In this document: in pieces, positions 1 through 8,363 of the stretch | How positions within the stretch are numbered: position 1 is the first letter of the stretch | How the letters are laid out: the number at the start of each line of letters is the position of its first letter | DNA from: Gp13-AA77 sp036521995 | Lineage (GTDB): Bacteria > Acidobacteriota > Terriglobia > UBA7540 | DNA: 22,461 nt | Reading direction: 5' to 3' | Assembly: GCA_036521995.1 (NCBI GenBank) | Contig: DATDGR010000220.1 | Span: 1-22,461, forward strand | Notes under the pieces: generated by a model | What the model was told of the DNA's origin: nothing | Databases searched by the model: none | Seen by the model: only the letters and a program-made list of their open reading frames with translations | Program-made: the position numbers and the translations under genes

Positions 1-74
1 GTGATCCCGACGCGCTTGATCTGCATTTCTGAGATTATGCCATTCGTTCGTGCCTGGGCAAAATCGGGCACTCC

Positions 75-1715
75 CTATGGATCCGAGCCGGTTCCGGAGG
101 CCAGATACGCCGCCGCCGCGATCTCGCCGACGGCTTGCCCCACGATGCGCGTGGCCGAATCCTCCTCGAGCGGCACAGCCACCCGGTTCGCGTAAATTGC
201 GAAGGCCATGCGTTCGCCTGAGGGCGTGGTGAAATAGCCGGCGAGACCCTTGCCCGTCACCATCAGGTTGTGATTAAGCAGGTCGTCGGCCGTGTAGGTG
301 CCCGTCTTGGCGTGAACCTGGCCCGCCGCCGGCGACGACGCCTGGATGTTCCATAACGTTCCGTCGCGGCCGAGAGTGGGCAAAGCCCGAAAGAAGACCG
401 AAAAATCCTGTCGGCCCGCCATGTAAGCCAGGTAGTGAACCATGAAGTCAGGTGTGAAGAAGGCGGCCTCTGATCCACCGGCCCCGTCACCTTGAGAAGC
501 CTGGCTCAAATCCAGTCCCGCGCGCGAAAGCCAGTCGCGCTCGCGATCGAAGCCGGCTTGCGCGGAGGTCGCGCCGTCCTTGGCCAGCACAGCGCCCAGC
601 AGGTAAGGCATGATGCTGGCGTGCAGGTTCTGGCTCACTTTGAGGGTCACTTTGATCTCTTCCGCGAGTGGTGGCGACACATGCTCGGCCACCAGGTTGG
701 CGGGCGTGCACAGGGCGGCGAGCTTCTTGAAGTCCGGGGCCGGGGTCGCGCCCCCACCGCTCACCACGCGGACACCCTCAGCCGCCAGCGCCTCGCTGAA
801 GGTGATCTCCGCAAATCGGCTCGGCTGCGGTACGTTGTAGTTGAAGAGAATCGAGGGTTTGCCGAAAGGCATGCTGCCGGTCACGGTCACGGTGTGCGTG
901 CCGTCTGGTGCCGCGGAGTCCTTGGCAAACTTGATTTCAGGCTTGGAGTCGGCCGTCCCTGTGGTGGCCTGGTTGATGAACCGCGCGTAAGCGGTCGCCG
1001 GAGAAGTCTGAAGCTTCAGCGGCTGTCCAGCGGCTGAGCCTGGGCTCACCGTCACGTCGATGATGTTGTCGTTGACGACTATGGGCGAAATGACGGCGCC
1101 AGTGCCGAGCTCGGTCTCGCCCTCCGGGAACAACGTCACGTCCACCCGCGCCTGCCCCTCGACGCGTCTCACGCCGCGGGCCGCTACCCGGTGCGCCATC
1201 TCACGCAGGACCGCGAGCGGATCGCCGGGGACCGCGCGTGTGTCATAGCTCCCGCCGTAACAATGATCCTCATTCTCGAAGGCCAAAGTACCGTCCGGCT
1301 GAATGCGGCCGGAGAGATTGGGGTCGCCGCTCGCCACCAGGATCAGGTCACCACGCAGGATGCCGTCACGGTCGAGCGGTCCGGTACGGTAAACGCGGGT
1401 GTGGAAGCGATAATCAGCCCCCAGCAGCGCGAGGGCGGTACCCTCGGTGAGCAGTTTGGTGGTGGAGGCGGGCGTGAAGAGCTCCTCGGGGTTAAGCGCG
1501 AAGACGGTTTTCTGCTTGTCGAGAGAGTAGAACTCAATGCCGAAGGTCGCGTGCTTGAATTCGGGACGGCTCGTCACCTGGCGAATGCGGTCGGCCAAAC
1601 CGGGGGATGGAGGCTCCTGCGCTGGCGCGACCCTGGGCGCCGCCATCGCGAGCAAGGCGGCGAGAGCCAGTACGCCGGGTCGGTGAATCCTCATTGCTGA
1701 GGGTGGTGCTGCCAT
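75..1715 (-). CDS. dacB: D-alanyl-D-alanine carboxypeptidase/endopeptidase, PBP4 (DacB) family
   Basis: Exported low-molecular-mass penicillin-binding protein of the S13 peptidase family, which trims or cleaves D-Ala peptide cross-links in periplasmic peptidoglycan. From the chosen ATG it is 546 aa. An N-terminal signal peptide (hydrophobic core about residues 14-28, likely cleavage after VAPA at 32) is followed by all three active-site motifs: SxxK (STTK, 84-87), SxN (SQN, 361-363) and KTG (470-472). The long segment between SxxK and SxN is the insertion typical of PBP4. The usual DGSGLS-like stretch reads DGAGGS (410-415). An in-frame TTG lies 27 nt upstream, but the ATG at 1713-1715 has an AGGGA ribosome binding site about 7 nt before it, and another ATG at 1692-1694 also leaves a signal peptide. 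Nothing adjacent shares its strand. Family assignment is secure; carboxypeptidase versus endopeptidase activity is not decidable from sequence. Confidence 0.93.
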   Translation of the reverse strand: MAAPPSAMRIHRPGVLALAALLAMAAPRVAPAQEPPSPGLADRIRQVTSRPEFKHATFGIEFYSLDKQKTVFALNPEELFTPASTTKLLTEGTALALLGADYRFHTRVYRTGPLDRDGILRGDLILVASGDPNLSGRIQPDGTLAFENEDHCYGGSYDTRAVPGDPLAVLREMAHRVAARGVRRVEGQARVDVTLFPEGETELGTGAVISPIVVNDNIIDVTVSPGSAAGQPLKLQTSPATAYARFINQATTGTADSKPEIKFAKDSAAPDGTHTVTVTGSMPFGKPSILFNYNVPQPSRFAEITFSEALAAEGVRVVSGGGATPAPDFKKLAALCTPANLVAEHVSPPLAEEIKVTLKVSQNLHASIMPYLLGAVLAKDGATSAQAGFDRERDWLSRAGLDLSQASQGDGAGGSEAAFFTPDFMVHYLAYMAGRQDFSVFFRALPTLGRDGTLWNIQASSPAAGQVHAKTGTYTADDLLNHNLMVTGKGLAGYFTTPSGERMAFAIYANRVAVPLEEDSATRIVGQAVGEIAAAAYLASGTGSDP

Positions 1716-2612
1716 AGGCGATTCCCTGCCAAGAAGCGTCAAGTGTACAACGGACGCGGCTTGTCAGTTTACATCGTTGTGGAGTCTTCCTCCGAGTGGC
1801 CAACGACGCCTGGAGGCGATTCTCGAGCGGACGGCCCCTTGCCACCCGGTACCTGTCCTCCTGTTCCCAAAATGCTGAATCCTCCACTCCTCTTTGCAGC
1901 CGGGCGGCCTCATAGCCCGAGTGCCACCAGACCGGACGGCGAACTGCTCGGCCTTTCGTGGACTGGCGATCGAGATTTTCCCAATCAAGGCCGCAAAAAG
2001 CTTCCATCATACTGAAAAAAGGTCGCTTAAGTCTGCAGCCTAGCTTCGACTCCTTGAGTTTCCTCAGAAGCGAGGTTCGTGTTCTCTCTAACGTACTGAA
2101 AATAATGGTCATAATTGCCTTGACTTCGAACCCCTGAGCGCGCGCGCTGGGAACGGTCCACTCTCGCCCTGAAGCAGGCTCATTGACTGGTGACTTCAAA
2201 AGTCGATTTCGTATCCGGTTGATTCCAGGTAACCTCCCAGGTTTGTTTGTCAGCCCCAGGCCCGCGGCCCTAGCTTCGGCGCCATAGGACGGCCCCGGGC
2301 CCGGAGGTCCGGAGCTAGGCGCTTGGGAAGAACGTCTGCAGACTAGGTTTGGGAAGGAGACCATCACTCGCTCGCTGGGCCAAGTCTATGGGCATCGATT
2401 ACCGATCGAGTATCTACTCTACTCTTATACTTCAAGGCTGTCAAGTTGGACCGGGAGCACTCTTGCCCTAGGCTGGCCTGTCCGCAATCGTGAGCAGATC
2501 AGACCGGGCCGTCGACGAATTCGGCAGGTGCTGCCTCACCAAATCCCGGAAGTCCCTCCTTGTGCTAGCATGACGTGATTGGAATCTAGCTGTCCCAAAG
2601 GGGATCTGCCGA
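1716..2612. other. Long gene-poor intergenic region
   Basis: About 900 bp between two divergently oriented genes. Open frames exist on both strands (for example minus-strand 1534-2367), but they overlap dacB out of frame, lack a ribosome binding site and show no recognisable domain. The stretch mixes AT-richer sequence (around 1975-2120) with a very GC-rich piece containing the 10-bp palindrome CCGGGCCCGG at 2295-2304. It may hold an unrecognised RNA, a decayed gene or only regulatory DNA. No transposase, tRNA or clear terminator was seen. Confidence 0.5.
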
Positions 2613-5462
2613 TTGCGCTCACCCGTTCACTCTTTCGCGGTTCTTGTCTTTGTTTGCATCACAGCACCGGCGCTTGCACCCCGCCTCTCGGCGCAGGATA
2701 GCGATAGGACCGAGCTCTCGGCACCCGCCGGCAAACTCCCCACCAGTGTCCTGCCGGATAATTCTGCCATTCTGCCCAACGGGCGGCGAATTACGCCGCG
2801 CGGCGTGCAGGTGAAAGTGGCTCCGCACCCCTACGGTCTTACCCTCTCGCCGGATGGCTCGACGCTGGTTACCGTGAACAGCGGTACCTCACCCTTTTCG
2901 GTATCCATCGTCACGAATCTGGCGGACGAACACCCGCAGGTGGCGCAGATTCCTCCGGGGGTGAAGTCCTCGGACGCCGACCCGAAGAGCGTCTTCCTGG
3001 GCGCAGCTATCGCTCCGGACAACCGCACCCTTTACCTTTCCGAGGGAAATAACGGGCAGGTCGGCATTTTTGACATGGTCTCGCACCAGCGCCTGGGCGC
3101 GCTTTCACTGGACGATCCTCCAACCGACGCACTGGCGGCCAACCCGCCGGCGAGCGCGTCGCGGGATAGCTTGACTGGCGACCTGAAGCTTTCACCGGAC
3201 GGCCGCCGCCTCTTCGTGCTCGATCTCGCCCATTTTCGCCTGGTCATTTTCGACACCGCCTCGCGCAAAATGATCTCAAGCACCGGCGTCGGCTTGCTTC
3301 CCTTCGGGCTCGCGCTTTCTCCAAACGGTGTGTGGGCCTACGTCTCGAACATTGGCATGTTCACCTATTCTCTCGTCCCGGGGCTCGACCCGAATAATAT
3401 CAAAGACACCGGAATCAACTTTCCGCCTTTTGGCTTCCCATCCAAAGAAGCGGAGGATGGCACGGTGGTCGAAGGCCACAAGATTCCGGGCCTCGGTGAC
3501 CCAAACAGCCCAGGCTCGAACTCGGTTTGGGCGCTCGACGTTTCGAGTCCCACCAAGGTCGCGGTGAAAGGCAGGATTCCTACCGGGATCCCGGTCGGGC
3601 CAAAGTCGATAGGCGGCGCCAGTCCGGGCGCGGTGGTTGCTGGTGAGAAATCGATCTATGTCTCGAATGCCGCCCAGGACAGCATCGTAGAAATCGATGC
3701 CCGGACCTTGCACGTGAAGCATACCTTGCGACTCGAACCCACCGACAACGTGAGCGGCTTGCGCGGGGTGCTGCCCTTCGGGCTCGCACTCAGCCCAGAT
3801 GAAAGCCGCTTGTACGTGGCCTGCGCCGGCATCAACGCCATCGCCGTGATCGACGCCCGCCACTTGAGCGTAAGAGGCTACATCCCTACCGCCTGGTTCC
3901 CCGCCCGTGTGGCTGTGAGCGCGGAAGGCACCACGCTCTACGTGGCGAGCGCGAAGGGCTTTGGCGCCGGCCCGAACGGCGGTCCCGATTTTCACGCCGG
4001 CCCCGAGGGTACTTACATCGGCGACATTACGCATGGGACGGTCTCCATCTTGAAGGTGCCAGACCGTCGATTCTTGCAGAGCGAAACCACGCGCGTGCTG
4101 CTGAATAACGGTTTCCGGTCGGACCGCCTCAGCGTTCGTCCGCCGGACTTCCCGATCCCGACGCCGGAGAGACCCGCGAGCCCAAGGACGCCACTCACCG
4201 CCAGTACCCAGATTCGCCACGTGATCTTTGTGGTGAAGGAGAATCGCACCTACGATCAGGTGTTCGGCGATGTCAGCGAGGTGAGCGGCGAGAAGGCTAA
4301 CGGCGAGCCTTCGATTGCTGAATACGGCCTGGACGCGACCGTCAGGCCCAGCATCGACGAGAAGGGAGCCCAGGCGTTCGATCTTCCCGAGATTGACCAC
4401 GCCCGCGTCTCGCCCAATCATCACGCCCTCGCCAACCGCTTCGGCCTCAGCGACAACTTCTACGTGGACTCGGACGTTTCGGTGGACGGGCATCACTGGC
4501 TGGTGGGAAACTATCCCAACGAACTGGTGGAAACATCCTGGGCGGCAGCATACGGAGGCCAGTTCGACTTCCGCTTTGATCCGGACGCGCCCGGGCGGCT
4601 TGAAATCGGCGCCACCAGCCCGTGGCCGGAGTCGTATCTGGAGGCCGGCTCGCTCTGGGAGCATCTGGCGCGGCACAAGATCACGTTCCGCAACTACGGC
4701 GAAGCTCTTGAGATGGCCAATGACGACGAGGAGGCGGGCCTCGAGCCGACCGGCGTGCGGGAAGTCGTGAACATGCCTATCCCGGAAGTGCTGCTTGAGA
4801 ACACCTCCCGCATTTATCCGACGTTCAACACCAACATTTCAGACCAGTATCGTTTTCAGCAGTTCAAGAAAGAGTGGGACGAGCGCTACGCCGGCGGCCG
4901 TGAGCCGCTGCCGCAGTTCATGTTCATCTGGCTGCCGAACGATCACACCGCCGATCCGCGTCCTGCCGACGGCTATCCTTACCGCGCCTCCTACGTGGCG
5001 GATAACGACCTTGCGCTCGGCAGGCTCGTCCAGCTCGTTTCGCACAGCGCCTACTGGAAAGATACGGCGATCTTCGTCACCGAGGACGACGCCCAGTCCG
5101 GCACCGACCACGTGGACGCCCATCGCAGTGCGCTGCTTGTGATCAGCCCTTACTCGCGGCGCGGCGTGTCGCACGAGCACACCAGCATCGAAAGCATTCT
5201 GAAGACGTTTGACCTCATCTTCGGCATCCCTTATCTCAACCAGTACGACGCGGCGGCCACGGACCTCTCGGACTGCTTCACGGAGAAGCCCGATTTCACG
5301 CCTTACGACGCTCTGCCGCCGGATACCCGCGTCTTCGACCCAGCCAAGGTCGTGGAAAACGGTCTCGAGCCGGCGGGCGAGCCCCTCGACGACCCGAACC
5401 GCATGCGGCGCGAACTTCAGGAGCAGCAGGCTCACCCCAAGGCGGCACCACCTGGCAAGTGA
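2613..5462 (+). CDS. Secreted bifunctional YncE-like beta-propeller / phosphoesterase family protein
   Basis: 949-aa exported fusion. A signal peptide (about residues 1-28, ending RLSA/QDS) precedes a YVTN/YncE-like beta-propeller (about 45-485) with repeated phrases such as 'LALSPDESRLYVA' and 'IAVIDARHL'. A C-terminal alkaline-phosphatase-superfamily phosphoesterase domain (about 530-890) follows; this is the PF04185 group that includes phospholipase C and acid phosphatases. Visible catalytic-type motifs are KENRTYDQVFG (E543, N544), DGHHW (H627, H628), TEDDAQSG (E824, D825, D826) and H833/H837. The start is a TTG at 2613 with a strong AAAGGGGA site 8 nt upstream; no better ATG preserves the signal peptide. 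The sirtuin gene follows after 67 bp and may be co-transcribed. The substrate is unknown; phosphodiester or phosphomonoester hydrolysis in the periplasm or outside is inferred from family. Confidence 0.9.
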   Translation: MRSPVHSFAVLVFVCITAPALAPRLSAQDSDRTELSAPAGKLPTSVLPDNSAILPNGRRITPRGVQVKVAPHPYGLTLSPDGSTLVTVNSGTSPFSVSIVTNLADEHPQVAQIPPGVKSSDADPKSVFLGAAIAPDNRTLYLSEGNNGQVGIFDMVSHQRLGALSLDDPPTDALAANPPASASRDSLTGDLKLSPDGRRLFVLDLAHFRLVIFDTASRKMISSTGVGLLPFGLALSPNGVWAYVSNIGMFTYSLVPGLDPNNIKDTGINFPPFGFPSKEAEDGTVVEGHKIPGLGDPNSPGSNSVWALDVSSPTKVAVKGRIPTGIPVGPKSIGGASPGAVVAGEKSIYVSNAAQDSIVEIDARTLHVKHTLRLEPTDNVSGLRGVLPFGLALSPDESRLYVACAGINAIAVIDARHLSVRGYIPTAWFPARVAVSAEGTTLYVASAKGFGAGPNGGPDFHAGPEGTYIGDITHGTVSILKVPDRRFLQSETTRVLLNNGFRSDRLSVRPPDFPIPTPERPASPRTPLTASTQIRHVIFVVKENRTYDQVFGDVSEVSGEKANGEPSIAEYGLDATVRPSIDEKGAQAFDLPEIDHARVSPNHHALANRFGLSDNFYVDSDVSVDGHHWLVGNYPNELVETSWAAAYGGQFDFRFDPDAPGRLEIGATSPWPESYLEAGSLWEHLARHKITFRNYGEALEMANDDEEAGLEPTGVREVVNMPIPEVLLENTSRIYPTFNTNISDQYRFQQFKKEWDERYAGGREPLPQFMFIWLPNDHTADPRPADGYPYRASYVADNDLALGRLVQLVSHSAYWKDTAIFVTEDDAQSGTDHVDAHRSALLVISPYSRRGVSHEHTSIESILKTFDLIFGIPYLNQYDAAATDLSDCFTEKPDFTPYDALPPDTRVFDPAKVVENGLEPAGEPLDDPNRMRRELQEQQAHPKAAPPGK

Positions 5463-5529
5463 TCGGTGTCACGCACGTACGCAAGCATCCGGCAAGCAAA
5501 GTTGGCGACCGGCGCATCAAGGAGCACGA

Positions 5530-6315
5530 ATGCTCGACGTCATGAGCTCAGCGATCGATTCTTTGAGCGCCGCCCTTCGGAAATCGAATGCAATTGTAGC
5601 CCTCACCGGCGCGGGAATCTCGGCTGAGAGCAGCATTCCCACCTTCCGCGGAGCCGGCGGACTCTGGCAAAACTTCCAGCCCGAGCAACTTGCCAACCTA
5701 GAAGCTTTCGAGCGCGATCCGCGTCTGGTGTGGGAGTGGTATGACTGGCGCCGCGGGATCATTAGCGGGGCAGAGCCGAACCGGGGCCACCGCGCGCTGG
5801 CCGAGATCGAACGCCGGAAGGGTAGCGGCTTCATCCTGTTGACGCAGAACGTCGACGGTCTCCAGGACCGAGCTGGAAGTCGCCGCGTGGTGAAACTGCA
5901 CGGCGACATCTGGCAGATGCGCTGCACCGAGTGCGGGACTGTGACCTTCAATCATGAGGCGCCGCTCGCCGTCCTTCCGCCCCATTGTTCTTGCCATGCT
6001 CTGCTGCGTCCGGGCGTGGTTTGGTTTGGGGAGTCTTTGCCCGAGCTCGAGTGGCAGCGGGCGGTTGAAGCCAGCCAGCGGGCGGATCTTTTTCTGCTGA
6101 TTGGCACTTCGGCCGTTGTCTATCCGGCGGCCGGGCTGGCGGAAACGGCACACCAGGCGGGAGCGCGAGTGGCCGTGATCAACCTTGAAACGACGGCGCT
6201 CGACGACCTCGCCGAGTGGACGTTGCGCGGTTCAGCAGGACAGATTCTCCCGCGCCTCCTGGAGCAGGAGTCATCGGGACCTGGTTTTGGGGAGGGCGGT
6301 AGCTCCTCGCATTGA
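5530..6315 (+). CDS. cobB: NAD-dependent protein deacylase, sirtuin (CobB/SIRT5-like)
   Basis: 261-aa cytoplasmic sirtuin that removes acyl groups from protein lysines using NAD+. Visible motifs are the Rossmann NAD loop GAGISAESSIPTFRG (27-41), TQNVDGLQ (105-112), catalytic H124 in KLHGD, the zinc ligands C132, C135, C153 and C155, and VVWFGE (163-168). Y71 and R74 form the YxxR signature that in SIRT5 and E. coli CobB binds succinyl/malonyl lysine, so desuccinylase activity beside deacetylase is likely. The open frame extends far upstream inside the preceding gene, but the ATG at 5530 has an AAGGAG site 5 nt before it and gives a family-typical length. The last 15 residues are Gly/Ser-rich and unlike the core. 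It converges on the PEP-CTERM gene. Confidence 0.93.
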   Translation: MLDVMSSAIDSLSAALRKSNAIVALTGAGISAESSIPTFRGAGGLWQNFQPEQLANLEAFERDPRLVWEWYDWRRGIISGAEPNRGHRALAEIERRKGSGFILLTQNVDGLQDRAGSRRVVKLHGDIWQMRCTECGTVTFNHEAPLAVLPPHCSCHALLRPGVVWFGESLPELEWQRAVEASQRADLFLLIGTSAVVYPAAGLAETAHQAGARVAVINLETTALDDLAEWTLRGSAGQILPRLLEQESSGPGFGEGGSSSH

Positions 6316-6316
6316 C

Positions 6317-6356
6317 GATTGGTGACTTTCTGTTGTCGATTTTTCGATCGCCAATC
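6317..6356. repeat. Inverted repeat between convergent genes, possible weak bidirectional terminator
   Basis: GATTGGTGA (6317-6325) can pair with TCGCCAATC (6348-6356): nine pairs including one G-U, around a 22-nt loop containing a run of five T. It begins 2 bp after the sirtuin stop and lies before the 3' end of the minus-strand gene, which suits a terminator. The long loop makes it weak; no stem directly followed by T residues is present. Confidence 0.35.
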
Positions 6357-6404
6357 TTCGGAGCCGCCCTCGGAAAGTCGGGCACTCAGAGAATCGCCCG
6401 CGTG

Positions 6405-7091
6405 TTAAGCCTGGGAGTGAGCCTCCGGCCTGCTGCGCCGCATAACGAAGCCGATGCCAAGAAGTCCCGTGCCGAGCAGCAGCAACGAGGCCGGCTCGGG
6501 GGTTGGGGTCGGGGTTGGGCAGTAGGCGCCGGGGATTATGAACTCTTGCGGACGGCCGCCCCGGCTCTGCGTGTCGTTGATCGGCACCAGAATATCCCAG
6601 CCCTTGAACTGGTTAAAGTTGAGCGAAGCACCTTCAGCCATGGTTAGGAATTCAGCCGCGCCGGCGTCGTAGTTTGAGCTTGAAAGTGCGCTCGGATCAA
6701 AAAGGCCCCATAGGGCAAAGTGGATGTCGTTGTAATCTGAAGTAGGTTCCTTACTGAAGAGTGAAGTAAGGTACGCGGCCTCCAGATAGAGATGGTCTGC
6801 GTCGCTATAGCCTCCAAACAAAGCCGAACTCACCCCGGACGCCGTGAGAGGCACCTCGTGCGCTTTCCAGGTCTCCCCAACCCAAATCTCGTCGAAGTAG
6901 TCATCGCAGGGCGCGTTGACAGTGTGGTTCCCCACCCGGAGTTCATAGGGGCCGACGTAAACCCCACCGTCGTGGGAGATGACGCCACCGCCGCTCAGCA
7001 AAGTCACGTTAACGGTGCTCGCCTGAGCCCCACTTCCTAAGCCCAGCACCAGGGCCAAAGCAAAGCAAAAAGCAAAAGCCGATTTTCTCAT
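6405..7091 (-). CDS. PEP-CTERM sorting domain-containing surface protein
   Basis: 228-aa exported protein of unknown specific role. It has a signal peptide (about 1-24, ending AQA/S), a polar mostly beta-type middle region rich in Gly, Ser, Asp and aromatic residues with two cysteines (in APCDDYF and AYCPTP), and a TPTPTPEP linker. A C-terminal sorting signal follows: PEP at 198-200, a hydrophobic helix (about 201-217) and the basic tail RRSR. In the known system, exosortase (EpsH/XrtA type) recognises this tail at the inner membrane and the protein ends up at the surface or in the exopolysaccharide matrix. No exosortase or polysaccharide gene lies in this window. An AGGAGA site lies about 12 nt upstream of the ATG. 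The middle domain was not recognised. Confidence 0.88.
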   Translation of the reverse strand: MRKSAFAFCFALALVLGLGSGAQASTVNVTLLSGGGVISHDGGVYVGPYELRVGNHTVNAPCDDYFDEIWVGETWKAHEVPLTASGVSSALFGGYSDADHLYLEAAYLTSLFSKEPTSDYNDIHFALWGLFDPSALSSSNYDAGAAEFLTMAEGASLNFNQFKGWDILVPINDTQSRGGRPQEFIIPGAYCPTPTPTPEPASLLLLGTGLLGIGFVMRRSRPEAHSQA

Positions 7092-7588
7092 CGTGAGTGT
7101 TGATCTCCTGATTTCAATTTCCGCTGTGGCCCGTCTGGATACCAGTCGCCGAGGCCAAGGCAGCTACTCTTAGCAGTTTGAGCACCAAACACGGCTTCGG
7201 TATCCCATAAGCGAAACAGCGGTTCGGAGTCCGATCCATTACGCAATTGGTTAGAGAGAGTGGAAGCGGTTTTCCTTGGATGGCGAAGAAAGTTATTTCG
7301 CTGTCGAAGGACTCGTCTGGCGCGATCGGCAAGTCGCTAGAGAAACGACCCCGGCAACGAGTCCGCGATGCCAAAGTTGGTTGAAAGGCAGAACAAGCTC
7401 ACGATGTACCTAGGGTGTATATATACTATTATTATAGTCATTAGTTAAGATCTTTGTTAAGGATGAGGAGGGGAGATGAACTCATCGTGCCATCAAAGAA
7501 CGAGCGGCCTGGCGTTGCAGGGACAGCGCGGGCAGCACGGCCTGCGCGTAAGGTAGACAGTCGAGGCTCTAATTGCTATCCTGGGCTC
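7092..7588. other. Intergenic region between the divergent PEP-CTERM and rsmG genes
   Basis: About 500 bp separating divergent genes. The first 300 bp show no supported gene. An AT-rich block at 7415-7460 contains the palindrome GTATATATAC (7417-7426) and a TATAGT hexamer (7433-7438), suitable for melting or promoter function. The rsmG open frame continues back to 7454, but that part is Arg/Ala-rich, does not resemble RsmG and is probably non-coding. Confidence 0.5.
7554..7582 (+). promoter_or_regulatory. Predicted promoter of rsmG (leaderless)
   Basis: TAGACA (7554-7559), a 17-nt spacer and TATCCT (7577-7582). The -10 element ends 6 nt before the ATG at 7589, so transcription would begin at or next to the start codon. 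There is no Shine-Dalgarno sequence before this ATG, consistent with a leaderless mRNA. Confidence 0.5.
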
Positions 7589-8233
7589 ATGCAACTGGTG
7601 GACACTGCTGTCGCGCAGGCACTGGAGCCGTTCGGAGTGACTCTCAGTCCGCGACAGCTCGATCGGGTGTCAAGTTACGTGGAACGGCTGGTGAACTGGG
7701 GTCGAGCTGTCAACCTGACGGCGATTCACGGCCAGGAGCAAATCTTGCGGCGACACTTTGCCGAAAGTATGTACATCACTGGCTTCCTGCATTTAGAAGG
7801 TTGCCTGCTCGATGTAGGGACGGGCGCCGGATTCCCGGGATTGGCCCTAAAGATCATTTGCCCCGAGCTGAATGTAACCTTGCTCGAACCGGTGGCCAAG
7901 AAGCGGGCATTCTTGAAGGAGGTCGTCCGAGAGTGCCAGCTTGAACTTGTTGAGATTCGTAGCGATCGTGTCGAGGGGTTCTGCATAACGGCTGCGAAGT
8001 CCTTTGATTTCGTGACAGTTAGGGCGGTCGGATCGTTTGACACTGTCCTACCGTCGGTGAGGCGGTGCCTTGCACCAACGGGCCGAGCCTGCCTGTGGCT
8101 GACAGGTCACGAGGCGCGCCGTCTCGCTCAGAATAACAAGGACTTCGGAGGACTATTCGAGTGGGAAGAGCCTGTGGCCGTGCCACTTAGTCAGGATCGC
8201 GAGATCTGGTGTGGGCGACCACGCGTCGGCTAA
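7589..8233 (+). CDS. rsmG: 16S rRNA (guanine-N7)-methyltransferase RsmG
   Basis: 214-aa cytoplasmic SAM-dependent methyltransferase that makes m7G527 in the 530 loop of 16S rRNA (formerly GidB). Visible are the N-terminal helical part with NLTAI (42-46), the SAM-binding glycine loop DVGTGAGFPG (75-84), the acidic strand end LLEP (98-101) and the conserved KKRAFLKEV stretch (104-112). The open frame extends 45 codons further upstream, but family members begin near this ATG, which also sits 6 nt after a good -10 hexamer. Two parS sites and parA follow, the classical order found near many replication origins. Confidence 0.93.
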   Translation: MQLVDTAVAQALEPFGVTLSPRQLDRVSSYVERLVNWGRAVNLTAIHGQEQILRRHFAESMYITGFLHLEGCLLDVGTGAGFPGLALKIICPELNVTLLEPVAKKRAFLKEVVRECQLELVEIRSDRVEGFCITAAKSFDFVTVRAVGSFDTVLPSVRRCLAPTGRACLWLTGHEARRLAQNNKDFGGLFEWEEPVAVPLSQDREIWCGRPRVG

Positions 8234-8236
8234 GGA

Positions 8237-8252
8237 TGTTTCACGTGAAACC
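8237..8252 (+). promoter_or_regulatory. parS: parS site 1 (ParB binding site)
   Basis: TGTTTCACGTGAAACC matches the conserved bacterial parS consensus TGTTNCACGTGAAACA at every defined position except the last base. It begins 4 nt after the rsmG stop codon, about 110 bp before parA, as expected for the centromere loaded by the adjacent ParB. Confidence 0.92.
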
Positions 8253-8272
8253 GGAAATCAGCGCCGGATGCA

Positions 8273-8288
8273 TGTTCCACGTGAAACA
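8273..8288 (+). promoter_or_regulatory. parS: parS site 2 (ParB binding site)
   Basis: TGTTCCACGTGAAACA is an exact match to the bacterial parS consensus. It lies 36 bp (start to start) from the first site, between rsmG and parA and just upstream of the probable parA promoter, so ParB binding or spreading could also affect parA transcription. Confidence 0.95.
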
Positions 8289-8309
8289 TGGACCCGGCAG
8301 ACAGCCCCC

Positions 8310-8339
8310 TTGCATCGCCCCCTCCTACTTTGCTAGATT
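8310..8339 (+). promoter_or_regulatory. Predicted parA promoter (extended -10)
   Basis: A weak TTGCAT -35 (8310-8315), an 18-nt spacer and the extended -10 TGC-TAGATT (8331-8339). The predicted transcription start near 8346 leaves a short leader with GAGG (8350-8353) before the parA ATG. Confidence 0.4.
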
Positions 8340-8363
8340 CTGAACGCACGAGGCTCCACTACA

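Noticed and set aside
1534..2367. 277-codon minus-strand open frame upstream of and overlapping dacB
   Set aside because: It overlaps dacB by about 180 bp in another frame on the same strand, has no ribosome binding site and no recognisable domain; GC-rich DNA gives many such frames.
3276..4676. 466-codon minus-strand open frame inside the propeller/phosphoesterase gene
   Set aside because: It is fully antisense to a gene with clear domains; the residue pattern is the mirror expected from high-GC coding DNA.
7454..7588. Upstream extension of the rsmG frame
   Set aside because: The 45 residues are unlike RsmG; the predicted promoter sits inside this stretch and the family start matches the ATG at 7589.
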